Source of the DNA: an uncultured Bacilli bacterium
Lineage (GTDB): Bacteria > Bacillota_I > Bacilli_A > RF39 > UBA660
NCBI GenBank assembly: GCA_910583945.1
Contig: CAJTYF010000047.1
Location: forward strand, 1-10,506
Direction: 5' to 3'
Length of the DNA stretch: 10,506 nt
Shown here: positions 1 through 5,930 of the stretch, one piece after another
Layout of the letters: each line of letters opens with the position of its first letter
Numbering within the stretch: the stretch's first letter is position 1
Notes under the pieces: generated by a model
What the model saw: the letters and a program-made list of their open reading frames with translations, nothing else
What the model was told of the DNA's origin: nothing
Database searches by the model: none
Made by a program: the position numbers and the translations under genes

Positions 1-54
1 ACCTACGTGTGTATTGGACTTTCACCAACAAGATATATGCCATGCACGGCACAC
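1..54 (-). mobile_element. Group II (probably class C) intron, 5' end, cut by the window edge
   Basis: Read on the minus strand from 54 downward, the sequence starts GTGTGCCGTGCATGGC, which fits the group II 5' consensus GUGYG and the GUGUGCC..GCAUGG opening remembered for class C introns. It is followed by GGTGAAAGTCC (16-26), a typical domain I element, within a small TTGG...CCAA stem (14-28). The first intron base would sit just behind the T-tract of the tRNA-Pro terminator; insertion behind Rho-independent terminators is the known habit of class C introns. Only about 54 bases are visible, so the reverse transcriptase ORF and the 3' end lie outside the window. The boundary could be off by a base. 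The assignment rests on motif and position. Confidence 0.68.
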
Positions 55-55
55 C

Positions 56-85
56 AAAAAAAGTTACCAATCAAGATAACTTTTT
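56..85 (-). terminator. Rho-independent terminator of tRNA-Pro
   Basis: Arms 75-85 and 58-68 form an 11-bp stem (one T-G pair) around a 6-base loop. On the minus strand it is followed by a run of seven Ts (complement of 56-62). It begins 12 bases behind the CCA end of tRNA-Pro. The candidate intron starts right after the T run. Confidence 0.85.
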
Positions 86-96
86 AATATACAAAC

Positions 97-173
97 TGGT
101 CGGGAAGACAGGATTTGAACCTGCAACCCCTTGGTCCCAAACCAAGTGCTCTACCAAGTTGAGCCACTTCCCG
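97..173 (-). tRNA. tRNA-Pro(TGG)
   Basis: The cloverleaf reads on the minus strand with acceptor stem CGGGAAG/CTTCCCG, T-loop GGTTCAAATCC, and anticodon loop TTTGGGA between CTTGG and CCAAG, giving anticodon TGG. The discriminator is A and CCA is encoded (97-99). This is the wobble-U Pro tRNA that can read all CCN codons. It is a single gene with its own promoter and terminator. Confidence 0.96.
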
Positions 174-215
174 AAAAACAGAGTTGACCAATGTCTTTTT
201 TTTGTTACGTTTTTT

Positions 216-244
216 ATTTTAACATAAAGTTTTGGCTTTGTGAA
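216..244 (-). promoter_or_regulatory. Promoter of tRNA-Pro
   Basis: On the minus strand the -35 is TTCACA (239-244), the spacer is 17 bases, and the -10 is TAAAAT (216-221), preceded by TGT as an extended -10. Each hexamer matches the sigma-A consensus at 5 of 6 positions. The predicted start near 209 is about 36 bases before the mature tRNA. Confidence 0.7.
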
Positions 245-282
245 CTATTTTTTTATTATTTTTACAATTTTTATGATTATTA

Positions 283-302
283 AATAAAAAGTACTTTTTA
301 TT
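283..302. repeat. 20-bp perfect palindrome, possible weak terminator
   Basis: AATAAAAAGT is followed directly by its reverse complement ACTTTTTATT. It lies 9 bases behind the stop of the minus-strand gene ending at 311. The stem is nearly all A-T and has no spare loop, so terminator activity is uncertain. It could also be a chance palindrome in AT-rich DNA. The rest of 245-310 holds nothing else I can recognise. Confidence 0.35.
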
Positions 303-310
303 ACTGTTAA

Positions 311-760
311 TTATTCTTTATTTTTTCGGAAAATTCTTTTAATTAATTTTTGTAACCCATTTTCATTTTTAGGTAAATTTATCTTCAAAAGCCCTAACCT
401 TAAATCTATAAAATATCTTAATGAGCTCAATTGATAGTTTACCAAAGTTAATTGTCTTATAAGAGCCTTTTTTTCTTCTTTAGTTGTTGCATTATAATAT
501 TTGAGATAAATTTGTTCTTGTTTTTCTTTTAATTGAGTTCCCATTTTTTTCACAACTTCTAGAGGTAAATCCCTCATCAAATCATAATCCAATCAATACT
601 TCTAATATATTCTATGTCATTTTGTTCTTCAAATTCAATAAAATCATCAAAATTATAAGCGTCTATATCAAATTCTGCATTTTCAAAAATTTTACAAGAA
701 ATTGAGGTAGGTAAAGAACGAAGTTCGTATTTTAAAAACTCTAAATCTTTTTTTGAACAT
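311..760 (-). pseudogene. Unrecognised gene with two compensating frameshifts
   Basis: The intact 3' part (to 592, about 93 codons) has no ATG or ribosome site at its upstream end; its first usable codon there is a TTG. Upstream, ATG at 760 opens a frame (MFKK...) that meets a stop after 22 codons. If one A of the seven-A run 748-754 is dropped, the text becomes clearly protein-like (KDLEFLKYELRSLP, then an acidic stretch with NFDDFIEFEEQ, ending EYIRSIDW). A second shift of opposite sign near 585-596 joins it to the 3' part (DYDLMRDLPLEVVKKMG...). The restored protein would have about 150 residues, an acidic first half and a Lys-rich C-terminus (KRIFRKNKE). No family is recognised. It starts 26 bases behind the 212-residue gene, so it is probably the last gene of the pepF operon. 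The shifts may be true decay, sequencing error, or, at the A-run, transcript slippage. Confidence 0.6.
469..493. repeat. 25-bp exact repeat, copy 1
   Basis: These 25 bases (six Ts, then CTTCTTTAGTTGTTGCATT) recur exactly at 1918-1942. Here they encode ATTKEEK on the minus strand inside the frameshifted gene. Confidence 0.85.
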
Positions 761-786
761 ATACTTTATAAATCTTTATTTATTTT

Positions 787-1425
787 TTAATCAATTCTTA
801 ATACTCTCTTATATATTTCTTCGCCTAGTTCTTTATTATAAATATAATCCAGCATTTGTTCTTTGGTCACTTCTTCTAAATTGTAAGGACTTTTTCTTCC
901 TATTTCATAGACATCACCTATATGAACAAAACAATTTTGGGCTTTTTTTATTTGAATTTCCATCAATTTTTCAAAAGTCATCGTCGTAAAATAAGTATCA
1001 TGAGCAAATTTATTTAAATCTCTTTCCTCATAAAAATGTGAAAATAAAGGACTATAAGTGACATTATGATTTCGAATATCAAAAGAGCCATAAATTGTTC
1101 CATAAGGATCACTTAATTTTATTCCTGCATAGCGCAAATAACCAGACTTTCTATCTTTTTCCAAAGCATCTGGATCTAAATTACACCCACCCATTTGCAT
1201 GATAGGATAATCATGTGTTAAACAAATGCGTCGAAACTCTTTTAAAGAAGTTGGATTTGCAAAATCATATTTTTCTATTATCTCTCGCGGAATATACGAT
1301 AAGAAAAAACGATTTTTATCTAACCCTTTTTTTCGGTCATTTAAAATGAGTTCAAAGATATTCTCCGTATCTTCTACTTCTTTTTGTTCAAAGTCTATAA
1401 AATAGTCTCTAAAATATTTTTCCAT
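787..1425 (-). CDS. Hypothetical protein, 212 residues
   Basis: I do not recognise this family. The start ATG at 1425 lies 16 bases behind the pepF stop, with a modest ribosome site (GGAAAAGAGA), so co-transcription with pepF is likely. The protein appears cytoplasmic: no signal peptide or membrane segment is visible. The N-terminal 40 residues are acidic and helical in appearance. The middle carries an aromatic- and glycine-rich part (THDYPIMQMGGCNLDPDAL at about 70-88, then YLRYAGIKLSDPYGTIYGSF at about 96-115) suggestive of beta structure. The C-terminal 60 residues look helical again. Cys residues occur at 68, 81 and 165 with no metal-binding spacing. Codon use matches the neighbours. It is a convincing single-copy gene by length and composition only; its function is unknown. 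Confidence 0.85.
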   Translation of the reverse strand: MEKYFRDYFIDFEQKEVEDTENIFELILNDRKKGLDKNRFFLSYIPREIIEKYDFANPTSLKEFRRICLTHDYPIMQMGGCNLDPDALEKDRKSGYLRYAGIKLSDPYGTIYGSFDIRNHNVTYSPLFSHFYEERDLNKFAHDTYFTTMTFEKLMEIQIKKAQNCFVHIGDVYEIGRKSPYNLEEVTKEQMLDYIYNKELGEEIYKRVLRID

Positions 1426-1441
1426 CTTAATCTCTTTTCCA

Positions 1442-3181
1442 TTAATACCTTAATAAATTTTCTAACTCATCTATTTCTTGCTCTACTATTTTAAATCCTC
1501 TAACTAATAAAGTCAAATCGTTCAAATCAATATGGAGTATTTTTAATAAATCTAGTGCATACTGACTACTTCCGGATGCCAAAAATTGTAAGTAACTTTC
1601 TGGTGACAAAGACTTTTCATTCACTAAAGATTGAACAATCATGCTAGCCATTAAAAGGCCCGTTGCATATTTATAAGGGTAATAACTATGACGATAGATA
1701 TGTCCAAGTCTCATCCATTCACTAAAACTTAGTTCATCATAAACCATATCGTTTCCATAATACTTTTTGATTAATATTTCATATTTTTCAGTTAGTACTT
1801 TTGCCGTTAAATCACCTGTTTTTTTGGCTTCATACAATTCTTTCTCATATTCAGTATATAGGGTTTGTTTATAAATAGTGGTAAAATAATTTTCGATTTC
1901 TTTACTTAAATAAAAGATTTTTTCTTCTTTAGTTGTTGCATTTTCATATAGGTAACGGTTTAATAAAATCTCGTTAATAATTGAAGCAATCTCTCCTACA
2001 AAAACAGTACTATCTTCATACATAAAGGGAAGTTTTTCTTTAGATAAATAGTAATTTACAATATGCCCAAGTTCATGAATTAAATTTTTTAAATCAAAAT
2101 ACGTTCCTTTAAAATTCATAAAAGAATACGTATGCCAAGAAAAAATAATAGACTGATGTTTAGATGACAATAATTCAGCGTCGATATGTCCATTTAGTAA
2201 AATGTCTACTACTTCTAAGTATTTTTCTCCTAAAGGTTTTAAAGCATTCTTTATAATTTCTATAGCTTCTTCTATTGTATACGTTTTATATAAATCTGGA
2301 ACGATTGACACCCCAAAATCATACAAATGTGGCTCTTTTATTTCTAAAACACTTGCCTTTAATTTCAAGTATTTTTGAATTATTTTCAAATTCTTATTTA
2401 CAGCAATTATTAAGGTATCAATTATTTTAGGTTGAATATTTTCTTCAAATAAAACTTTCTCTAAAACCGAAGAATAGGTTTCAATTTCGGCATTTTCTAT
2501 TCTACATCCTATGATCTTATCTAAAATATGAACAAAATCCTGCTCTTTTTCTTTAAAGTTTTGATTGACTGTTAAAAAGGTTTGTTTTCTTAGTTCGCGA
2601 TTTTTCGAAGAAAGATACTGACTAAGATTACTAGAATTCAGTTCTATTTTCTCATCGTCTGTTTGAATGGTTCCATAGTTTATATCTCTTAAAAGTTGAT
2701 TGTATAATTCCAGTTGATGATTTATTTCATTTTTATTTTGTTGAATTTGATTTTCTTTATCATTATTTAGATGAGTCTCTAAACGAAATAAATTTTTTAA
2801 ATAAAAAGAGTAAATTTTTAAATTTTGATTTTTTTTAATAAAGTCCTCTATTCGATTTTGTCCTAATTTTAAAATTTTTGTTTTAATAAAATGAAGTTCA
2901 CTTTCTACTTTTGTATACAATTTTTCGCCCAGTTGTTTTCGATTTATGCATTCTTCACTATAAATATCTTTATAATACGAAAGGGAAGCATAAACTAAAA
3001 CTTGATTGGCTTTTTCTCTTATAGTCCATTCCTTTTTCAATAATTCCAATACATTCATTTCATTTAATTTAGTCTTTTGGTGTTTTTTTATTTCTTTTAA
3101 ATCAATTTCTATTTGTTCGACAGTTTGATAAAAAGCATCGCTATTTTCAAATAATTCTTCTAAATTCCAAACAAGTTTCAT
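1442..3181 (-). CDS. pepF: Oligoendopeptidase F-type M3 zinc metallopeptidase
   Basis: A cytoplasmic zinc peptidase that trims short peptides (M3B family). The protein has 579 residues, close to the roughly 600 usual for PepF. The first 180 residues form the helical N-terminal domain typical of the family. The catalytic part contains LIHELGHIVNYY, with HELGH at 369-373 (two zinc His and the catalytic Glu). E397 in VFVGEIAS is the expected third zinc ligand, with E404 one helix turn pair later. A His/Tyr-rich stretch (GHIYRHSYYPYKYATG) corresponds to the substrate-binding region near the C-terminus. I chose ATG at 3181 because GAGGTG lies 6 bases upstream; the in-frame GTG at 3190 overlaps that ribosome site. 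It has its own promoter and leads an operon with the 212-residue protein. Substrate preference cannot be read from the sequence. Confidence 0.92.
   Translation of the reverse strand: MKLVWNLEELFENSDAFYQTVEQIEIDLKEIKKHQKTKLNEMNVLELLKKEWTIREKANQVLVYASLSYYKDIYSEECINRKQLGEKLYTKVESELHFIKTKILKLGQNRIEDFIKKNQNLKIYSFYLKNLFRLETHLNNDKENQIQQNKNEINHQLELYNQLLRDINYGTIQTDDEKIELNSSNLSQYLSSKNRELRKQTFLTVNQNFKEKEQDFVHILDKIIGCRIENAEIETYSSVLEKVLFEENIQPKIIDTLIIAVNKNLKIIQKYLKLKASVLEIKEPHLYDFGVSIVPDLYKTYTIEEAIEIIKNALKPLGEKYLEVVDILLNGHIDAELLSSKHQSIIFSWHTYSFMNFKGTYFDLKNLIHELGHIVNYYLSKEKLPFMYEDSTVFVGEIASIINEILLNRYLYENATTKEEKIFYLSKEIENYFTTIYKQTLYTEYEKELYEAKKTGDLTAKVLTEKYEILIKKYYGNDMVYDELSFSEWMRLGHIYRHSYYPYKYATGLLMASMIVQSLVNEKSLSPESYLQFLASGSSQYALDLLKILHIDLNDLTLLVRGFKIVEQEIDELENLLRY
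1918..1942. repeat. 25-bp exact repeat, copy 2
   Basis: Identical to 469-493. Here it encodes ATTKEEK on the minus strand within pepF (ENATTKEEKIF), in a helix-cap context behind the zinc-ligand helix. Confidence 0.85.
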
Positions 3182-3201
3182 TCTATGCACCTCATAAAAT
3201 T

Positions 3202-3231
3202 ATTATAAGTTATAAAGAAGACTTTCGTAAA
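3202..3231 (-). promoter_or_regulatory. Promoter of the pepF operon
   Basis: Minus strand: -35 TTTACG (3226-3231), an 18-base spacer, and a perfect TATAAT (3202-3207). It lies in the 61-base gap between the upstream gene's stop and pepF and ends about 20 bases before the pepF start. Confidence 0.6.
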
Positions 3232-3242
3232 GATACTTTAAA

Positions 3243-3614
3243 CTATTTGTATTCCTCATAAAATGCCTTTTTACTTACAATCGCAATAGAAGGTTCTTGT
3301 TCATCACTGGCAAAACAAAAAAATTCTTCATTCTTTATTTTTATGATTTTTAGAAGCGCACTCTCAATATAATCTTGGTATGTTTCTTGTAAACGAAATT
3401 GCTCAATTTCTTCAAAATACATTTTAATTTTGGTTCGATGTGTCTCATAAGTTCCATCTTTTTTTATTGTAGGTGTTCCTGACCAAAAAACATTTAGGTC
3501 AAGTATTATTTTTGAATTTTTATAATCTAGTTTTACATCTTCTATAGTACTATCATGAAAATTATGAACATAATCTATAAAATGATTTAGATTTTCTTTG
3601 GTAATAAGGGTCAT
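3243..3614 (-). CDS. Small hypothetical protein with an N-terminal FHDSTI motif (immunity-like?)
   Basis: A 123-residue protein without signal or membrane segments. Residues 19-24 read FHDSTI, followed by alternating hydrophobic stretches (IILDLNVFW, TKIKMYFEEIEQF) that suggest a compact beta-sheet protein. Small proteins with an HDSxI opening followed by beta strands recall some immunity-like families of contact or polymorphic toxin systems, but this is a resemblance from memory and no toxin gene is next to it. The ATG at 3614 has GGAG seven bases upstream and overlaps (ATGA) the stop of the decayed reading frame before it, so the two were once translationally coupled. The C-terminus (FFCFASDEQEPSIAIV) is hydrophobic but too short and charged for a membrane anchor. 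Confidence 0.8.
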   Translation of the reverse strand: MTLITKENLNHFIDYVHNFHDSTIEDVKLDYKNSKIILDLNVFWSGTPTIKKDGTYETHRTKIKMYFEEIEQFRLQETYQDYIESALLKIIKIKNEEFFCFASDEQEPSIAIVSKKAFYEEYK

Positions 3615-3971
3615 TTTATCTCCTGCTCCTTTTTTAATATTCTTTCCATTGCTACTTCTTTTTTATAAAAAGTGATAATTTCTAACATTTCACTTTGAAA
3701 TCCTTTATTTCTGGGATTATTCATTTAATTTTGTAAAATAACAGGTTCAAGTTCTTTTAAAGGAATTAAATAGAATTGAAAATAATCTTTCTGTTCCTTC
3801 TCTGTTAAATGTTGCCTTTCTAAAGGAAAGTTTTAACTTCCCTACGTAATAATACTCTTCATAAGACGATTTTGAATTACACCATTTCTTTTTTGATGAT
3901 TTTTCTCCCAAATATCTAACTGAACTAAAATTCTAACTCTTGTTCTTCATAATTTTATTTTTTATCCTCTT
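3611..3971 (-). pseudogene. Decayed gene, original product unrecognised
   Basis: No long frame survives, yet protein-like pieces follow one another in order: EEQELEF; LVQLDIWEKNHQKRNGVIQ; then, shifted, YEEYYYVGKLK; then, back in frame, FPLERQHLTEKEQKDYFQF and LIPLKELEPVILQN; an in-frame TAA (3725-3727); then MNNPRNKGFQSEMLEII and ILKKEQEIK, ending in a TGA that overlaps the next gene's ATG. Together they would make a protein of about 110-130 residues. AGAGGAT (3964-3970) is a plausible relic ribosome site. Several frameshifts plus a stop make true decay more likely than isolated sequencing error. I cannot assign a family. This accounts for the gap of about 420 bases between the HDST gene and the radical SAM gene. 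Confidence 0.6.
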
Positions 3972-4035
3972 AAAATATTTCATTTTTTAATTCAGTTTTA
4001 ATATTATTAAAATCACTTTTTTTAATTTTATTTTT

Positions 4036-4773
4036 CTATTTTTTTCTTTTTAAAATTATTTTTGCTATACTCTGTTCTTTAACGTTGCCGAGTACGTATT
4101 GATCCATTAAATCATAAGACTGACACCCATCATTAATCACATTTCCATTAGCCGCTAAATATTGATATGAAATAACCAAATATTCTTGTCCTTGATATTC
4201 TGTGACTTTATAATTTTTTTGATAGTTAGTTAAACCTTCTAAATTCGGACTTTGCGTACTTAAATGATTTTCTAATGCTCTTCCGTAAGGAAGAATACGA
4301 TCAGGTGGTGTAATTACCTTTTCTATCGGTGATAAATAAGAAAGTGTTCTTAATTTTTGAATCACTTCTGGATTGGCTTCTTGATGAAACTGATCTTGTG
4401 AAATCATGAGTAAACCTGGACAACGCTTTTTATAATTACTTTTTCTTAAGATATATTTTTTTAATTTATTCAGTCCTTGAATCATTTCTTCATTATAAGA
4501 TAAATCATTAATGCCAAATAAAAACATATCTACATCAATATCTCTTTCAATAATTTGCTCAATAAAATATTTGATAATAAACCCATTTAATGTAGGTTCT
4601 CCCCCTGAAAATAATAATGTATTGATAGTATGAATAGAATTTTTTTCAAAAAATAAATCCACTATTTCTTTTGTTAAGTCTACATTTTGAGCATTTCCTC
4701 TGCAACAATGGACACAGGTCTGATTACATCTTCTCGTTGATTCCACTTGTAACCTAGAAAAATATAATTGCAT
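4036..4773 (-). CDS. Radical SAM protein (short, SPASM-like tail)
   Basis: A 245-residue enzyme with the radical SAM cluster motif CxxxCxxC (C16, C20, C23, followed by C24) near the N-terminus in ESTRRCNQTCVHCCRGNAQN. The SAM-binding GGEP is at 57-60. The CCRGNAQN context recalls a group of small radical SAM proteins of Bacillota with unassigned substrates. The C-terminal part (ANGNVINDGCQSYD, then LGNVKEQSI) looks like a reduced SPASM/twitch tail, but only one Cys (C217) is present, too few for a full auxiliary cluster. I chose ATG at 4773 because AGAGGTG lies just upstream; an in-frame GTG at 4782 falls on that ribosome site. The frame stays open for 22 codons past the TAG at 4036-4038, so slight truncation is possible. 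Neighbours do not reveal a peptide substrate. Confidence 0.85.
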   Translation of the reverse strand: MQLYFSRLQVESTRRCNQTCVHCCRGNAQNVDLTKEIVDLFFEKNSIHTINTLLFSGGEPTLNGFIIKYFIEQIIERDIDVDMFLFGINDLSYNEEMIQGLNKLKKYILRKSNYKKRCPGLLMISQDQFHQEANPEVIQKLRTLSYLSPIEKVITPPDRILPYGRALENHLSTQSPNLEGLTNYQKNYKVTEYQGQEYLVISYQYLAANGNVINDGCQSYDLMDQYVLGNVKEQSIAKIILKRKK

Positions 4774-4799
4774 AAAATACACCTCTTAAATTAGTCGTT

Positions 4800-4828
4800 A
4801 TAATAACAAATCTAAAAAATTTACACAA
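4800..4828 (-). promoter_or_regulatory. Promoter of the radical SAM gene
   Basis: Minus strand: -35 TTGTGT (4823-4828), a 17-base spacer, and -10 TATTAT (4800-4805), 5 of 6 to consensus. It sits between the tRNA terminator and the ribosome site of the radical SAM gene. Confidence 0.5.
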
Positions 4829-4845
4829 TATTTTTTAACATATTA

Positions 4846-4872
4846 AAACTCGAATTTTTATAATTCGAGTTT
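4846..4872 (-). terminator. Terminator of the six-tRNA cluster
   Basis: AAACTCGAATT (4846-4856) and AATTCGAGTTT (4862-4872) form a perfect 11-bp stem with a 5-base loop. On the minus strand it is followed by TTTTAATAT. It starts 11 bases behind the CCA of tRNA-Arg. The T-tract is short but the stem is strong. Confidence 0.75.
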
Positions 4873-4882
4873 ATCATCAATC

Positions 4883-4959
4883 TGGTGCACCCAAAGGGAG
4901 TCGAACCCCTAACCTTTAGATCCGTAGTCTAACGCTCTATCCAATTGCGCTATGGGTGC
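4883..4959 (-). tRNA. tRNA-Arg(ACG)
   Basis: Acceptor stem GCACCCA/TGGGTGC, discriminator A, encoded CCA (4883-4885). Anticodon loop CTACGGA between TTAGA and TCTAA gives ACG; the A34 is normally deaminated to inosine by TadA, so it reads CGU/CGC/CGA. Last gene of the cluster. Confidence 0.96.
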
Positions 4960-4968
4960 TTAATTTAA

Positions 4969-4988
4969 AAGTCCTTTTTTAAGGACTT
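4969..4988. other. Hairpin between tRNA-Lys and tRNA-Arg
   Basis: AAGTCCTT (4969-4976) and AAGGACTT (4981-4988) form a perfect 8-bp stem with a 4-base loop. In the transcript it lies between tRNA-Lys and tRNA-Arg and is followed by only four Ts. It may be a partial terminator that lowers tRNA-Arg output, or a spacer used in RNA processing. Confidence 0.5.
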
Positions 4989-4999
4989 TATTAACTTTA

Positions 5000-5075
5000 T
5001 GGTGACCCGCTTGAGATTCGAACTCAAGACCCTTTGATTAAAAGTCAAATGCTCTACCGACTGAGCTAGCGGATC
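5000..5075 (-). tRNA. tRNA-Lys(TTT)
   Basis: Acceptor GATCCGC/GCGGGTC with one T-G pair, discriminator A, encoded CCA (5000-5002). Anticodon loop CTTTTAA between TTTGA and TCAAA gives TTT, which suits the AAA-rich Lys codons seen throughout the window. Confidence 0.96.
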
Positions 5076-5089
5076 ATAAATAATATAAA

Positions 5090-5165
5090 TGGCTGCCTCG
5101 GGTGGGTTCGAACCACCGGAATGTCAGAGTCAAAGTCTGATGCCTTACCACTTGGCTACGAGGCA
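5090..5165 (-). tRNA. tRNA-Gln(TTG)
   Basis: Acceptor TGCCTCG/CGAGGCA, discriminator G, encoded CCA (5090-5092). Anticodon loop CTTTGAC between TCAGA and TCTGA gives TTG. The weak first T-A acceptor pair and G discriminator are typical of tRNA-Gln. Confidence 0.96.
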
Positions 5166-5175
5166 ATAATAGAAA

Positions 5176-5259
5176 TGGTGGAGGGACATGGATTTGAACC
5201 ATGGAACCCGAAGGAACAGATTTACAGTCTGCCGCGTTTGACCACTTCGCTATCCCTCC
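5176..5259 (-). tRNA. tRNA-Tyr(GTA)
   Basis: Acceptor GGAGGGA/TCCCTCC, discriminator A, encoded CCA (5176-5178). Anticodon loop CTGTAAA gives GTA. At 84 bases it has the long variable arm expected of bacterial tRNA-Tyr. Confidence 0.96.
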
Positions 5260-5264
5260 ATAAG

Positions 5265-5340
5265 TGGTGCCGACTGAGGGAATCGAACCCCCAACCTACT
5301 GATTACAAGTCAGTTGCGCTACCAATTACGCTAAGTCGGC
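5265..5340 (-). tRNA. tRNA-Thr(TGT)
   Basis: Acceptor GCCGACT/AGTCGGC, discriminator A, encoded CCA (5265-5267). Anticodon loop CTTGTAA between ACTGA and TCAGT gives TGT. Confidence 0.96.
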
Positions 5341-5351
5341 AAAAATAAAAA

Positions 5352-5428
5352 TGGTGGGCGCTTAGGGACTCGAACCCCAGACCCTCTGCTTGTAAGGCAG
5401 ATGCTCTAACCAACTGAGCTAAGCGCCC
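5352..5428 (-). tRNA. tRNA-Val(TAC)
   Basis: Acceptor GGGCGCT/AGCGCCC, discriminator A, encoded CCA (5352-5354). Anticodon loop CTTACAA between TCTGC and GCAGA gives TAC. First gene of the cluster, about 13 bases behind the predicted transcript start. Confidence 0.96.
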
Positions 5429-5447
5429 GTTATTCGGACATAACTAG

Positions 5448-5476
5448 ACTATAACAAAATAGTTAAACTATGTCAA
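5448..5476 (-). promoter_or_regulatory. Promoter of the six-tRNA cluster
   Basis: Minus strand: perfect -35 TTGACA (5471-5476), exactly 17 bases, then -10 TATAGT (5448-5453). This is the strongest promoter match in the window, as expected for stable RNA. Predicted start near 5441. Confidence 0.88.
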
Positions 5477-5579
5477 TAGATGAATTAAAAAAAATTAAAA
5501 TTTTCAAATTTTTTATAAAAAATTAATAAGATTTCTATCCTTTTTCATTTTAAAAATGGTCTGAGATAAAGAAAATATA

Positions 5580-5619
5580 AAATTAAATTGTTTCGACGTT
5601 ATTCGACAAAATTTAATTT
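5580..5619. promoter_or_regulatory. Possible operator dyad and promoter region of the HTH gene
   Basis: AAATTAAATT (5580-5589) and AATTTAATTT (5610-5619) are perfect 10-base inverted arms around a 20-base centre that contains TTCGAC twice in direct orientation (5592-5597 and 5602-5607). A TATAAT (5630-5635) follows but lacks a clear -35 at normal spacing; TTGTTT-N18-TTTAAT (5588-5617) is an alternative that would lie within the dyad. Autoregulation by the HTH protein is a reasonable guess. The arms are pure A/T, so chance is possible. Confidence 0.3.
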
Positions 5620-5675
5620 TCCTTTCTTTTATAATTAACCCATAAAGTATCATGAGATGCTTAAAGGAGGTCATT

Positions 5676-5930
5676 ATGCAGTTATCAGAAGTTGTTGCAG
5701 CAAAGATTAAAAAAATATGTGAGGAAAAAAACTTATCTCTCAATAAAATGTCTAAAATGTGTCATTTACGGCAAAGTACTCTCCAAAGTTTAATCGATGG
5801 AAAATCAAAAAATCCAAAATTACAAACCATTAAAACAATTTGCGATGGATTAGAAATTTCTTTTCAAGATTTTTTTGAAGATGAATTATTTTCCAAAATA
5901 GAAAGAGAGGAAAAAGTTGAAAATATTTGA
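5676..5930 (+). CDS. Small Cro/C1-type helix-turn-helix regulator
   Basis: An 84-residue DNA-binding protein made almost entirely of one XRE-type HTH domain (about residues 4-67). Helices 2 and 3 correspond to LSLNKMSKMCHLRQSTLQSL, followed by the usual DGKSKNPKLQTIKTICDGLEIS and the family's FQDFFED ending. A short charged tail (KIEREEKVENI) follows. I start at ATG 5676, which has a near-perfect AAAGGAGG (5663-5670) five bases upstream; the in-frame ATG at 5652 would place that site inside the gene. It probably binds DNA as a dimer and may control itself and the gene it overlaps. No effector domain is visible, so the signal is unknown. The length is that of stand-alone regulators rather than a phage repressor with a protease domain. 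Confidence 0.92.
   Translation: MQLSEVVAAKIKKICEEKNLSLNKMSKMCHLRQSTLQSLIDGKSKNPKLQTIKTICDGLEISFQDFFEDELFSKIEREEKVENI

Noticed and set aside
9..227. Plus-strand open frame of 72 codons
   Set aside because: It runs antisense through the tRNA-Pro gene and its terminator; its GFEPATPWSQT text is translated tRNA.
748..754. Programmed -1 frameshift at the A7 run
   Set aside because: A -1 shift there meets a stop two codons later; only a +1 change gives the protein-like frame, and the second site has no slippery pattern.
753..989. Plus-strand open frame of 78 codons, hydrophobic
   Set aside because: It is antisense to the 212-residue gene; Phe/Leu richness is what the complement of Lys/Glu codons gives.
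5121..5348. Plus-strand open frame of 75 codons
   Set aside because: It is the complement of three tRNA genes, and its protein-like text comes from the T-arms.
5513..5743. Minus-strand open frame of 76 codons
   Set aside because: It overlaps the HTH gene start and its regulatory region, has no ribosome site, and looks like AT-rich noise.
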